DNA from: Streptomyces shenzhenensis
GTDB lineage: Bacteria; Actinomycetota; Actinomycetes; Streptomycetales; Streptomycetaceae
DNA length: 64,000 nucleotides
Assembly: GCF_021462265.1 (NCBI RefSeq)
Contig: NZ_JAJONF010000030.1
Location: 55,454-119,453, forward strand
Direction: 5' to 3'
Shown here: piece after piece, positions 63,409 to 64,000 of the stretch
Layout: the number at the start of each line of letters is the position of its first letter
Numbering within the stretch: position 1 is the first letter of the stretch
Translations under genes and position numbers: made by a program
The notes under the pieces: model-generated
What the model was told of the DNA's origin: nothing
The model's database searches: none
The model's input: only the letters and a program-made list of their open reading frames with translations

Positions 63409-64000
63409 TCAACTGACGTTGAGGGCGGTGTCGTCGAGGACGAACGACGTCTGCAGGGTGGAGCCCTCGGTGCCGGTGAACTTGAGTGTCACGGTCTGTC
63501 CGGCGTAGCTCGCGAGGCTGAAGCTGCGCTGGGTGTAGCCGCTGGCGGCGTTGAGGTTGGAGTAGGTCGCCAGGGTGCTCAGCACGGTGCCGGAGCTGTT
63601 GAGGACCTGGACCTTGAGGGTGTCGTACGCGGTGCTGGTCGAGGTCTCCGCCGTGTCGACGTGCAGGTAGAAGCTCAGGGCGGCGGCGGTGCAGCCGGAC
63701 GGGATGGTCACCGGCTGGGAGAGCGTGTCGGTGGTGGCCGTCCCGTAGCCGTCCAGCCAGGCGTAGTACGAGCCGGTACGGGCGGACTCGCTGCTGGAGT
63801 TGGTGATGACGCCGCTGGAGGCGCTCCAGGTGGTGTTGCCCGACTCGAAGCCGTTGTTGCCGAGGAGCTGGGCGGAGGTGCAGGTGCCGGACCCGCCGCC
63901 ACCGCCGCCGCTGCTGCCGCCGCTGGAGGCGCCGGTGAGCCAGGCGGTGGCGTTGAGGGCGAGGGCGGCGTTGGTGGCGCCGCTGTCGTTCCAGCCGTCA
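63409..64000 (-). CDS. Secreted protein, C-terminal part (runs off window)
   Basis: The 197 C-terminal codons of an extracellular protein whose start lies beyond the window. The order is DGWNDSGATNAALALNATAW, a Gly/Ser linker, then a beta-rich domain beginning TCTSAQLLGNNGFESGNTTW and ending SLASYAGQTVTLKFTGTEGS with TSFVLDDTALNV. This C-terminal module occurs on many Streptomyces secreted proteases and hydrolases and probably binds polymers. The catalytic domain is not visible, so the enzyme class is unknown. Confidence 0.7.
   Translation of the reverse strand, partial: DGWNDSGATNAALALNATAWLTGASSGGSSGGGGGGSGTCTSAQLLGNNGFESGNTTWSASSGVITNSSSESARTGSYYAWLDGYGTATTDTLSQPVTIPSGCTAAALSFYLHVDTAETSTSTAYDTLKVQVLNSSGTVLSTLATYSNLNAASGYTQRSFSLASYAGQTVTLKFTGTEGSTLQTSFVLDDTALNVS

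Overview
This 64 kb window looks like chromosomal DNA of a Streptomyces (or a very close filamentous actinomycete). The coding DNA is extremely GC-rich with G/C-biased third positions. It carries an SsgA-like sporulation protein, a SigB/SigF-family sigma factor, an RsbW-like kinase, a streptophobe-family membrane protein, a 2-methylisoborneol operon and mycothiol-dependent formaldehyde oxidation. I saw no tRNA, rRNA, CRISPR array, transposase or prophage genes.

Region by region: 0.1-6.4 kb holds an SsgA-like protein, two small membrane proteins, an aldo/keto reductase, an MFS-exporter/TetR pair with a double palindromic operator, and an FAD monooxygenase. 6.5-7.0 kb holds a decayed tyrosinase remnant. 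7-9.1 kb has an RNase HI, a GCGAG pentamer array and an alcohol dehydrogenase. 9.3-12.8 kb is the earthy-odour operon: family 2B encapsulin shell, 2-methylisoborneol synthase cargo and GPP C-methyltransferase. 12.9-19.4 kb has a VOC protein, a methyltransferase, the sigma factor, the kinase, and two convergent genes (streptophobe protein and FHA-ABC transporter) that have both lost their 3' ends at one junction. 19.7-29.5 kb is mixed metabolism and regulation: two more aldo/keto reductases, LysR, DinB, adenosine deaminase, a BlaI/M56 pair and an ECF42 sigma factor with its DGPF partner.

The centrepiece is 29.9-53.4 kb, a nearly gap-free locus for taking up glycine betaine and turning choline into serine. 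Choline dehydrogenase and betaine aldehyde dehydrogenase make betaine, and an ABC importer brings more in. A Rieske oxygenase with its own Rieske ferredoxin and FAD reductase removes the first methyl group. Dimethylglycine oxidase and a heterotetrameric-type sarcosine oxidase remove the other two onto tetrahydrofolate. GlyA converts glycine plus methylene-THF to serine. PurU, a methylene-THF reductase-like protein and S-(hydroxymethyl)mycothiol dehydrogenase handle the one-carbon overflow and free formaldehyde. A single IclR regulator sits in the middle, and a 15-bp motif TTGCG-N5-CGCAA recurs in front of almost every transcription unit of the locus. In the sarcosine oxidase operon, the delta and alpha subunits are fused in frame through DNA that looks like a Streptomyces interspersed intergenic repeat.

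The right end (53.6-64 kb) holds an XRE regulator with an acyl-CoA-dehydrogenase-like flavoenzyme, an SPW membrane protein, a GNAT acetyltransferase, an amino-acid permease, a ROK regulator, a CsxA-type exo-beta-D-glucosaminidase sharing the ROK operator sequence, and the 3' part of a secreted protein that runs off the window.
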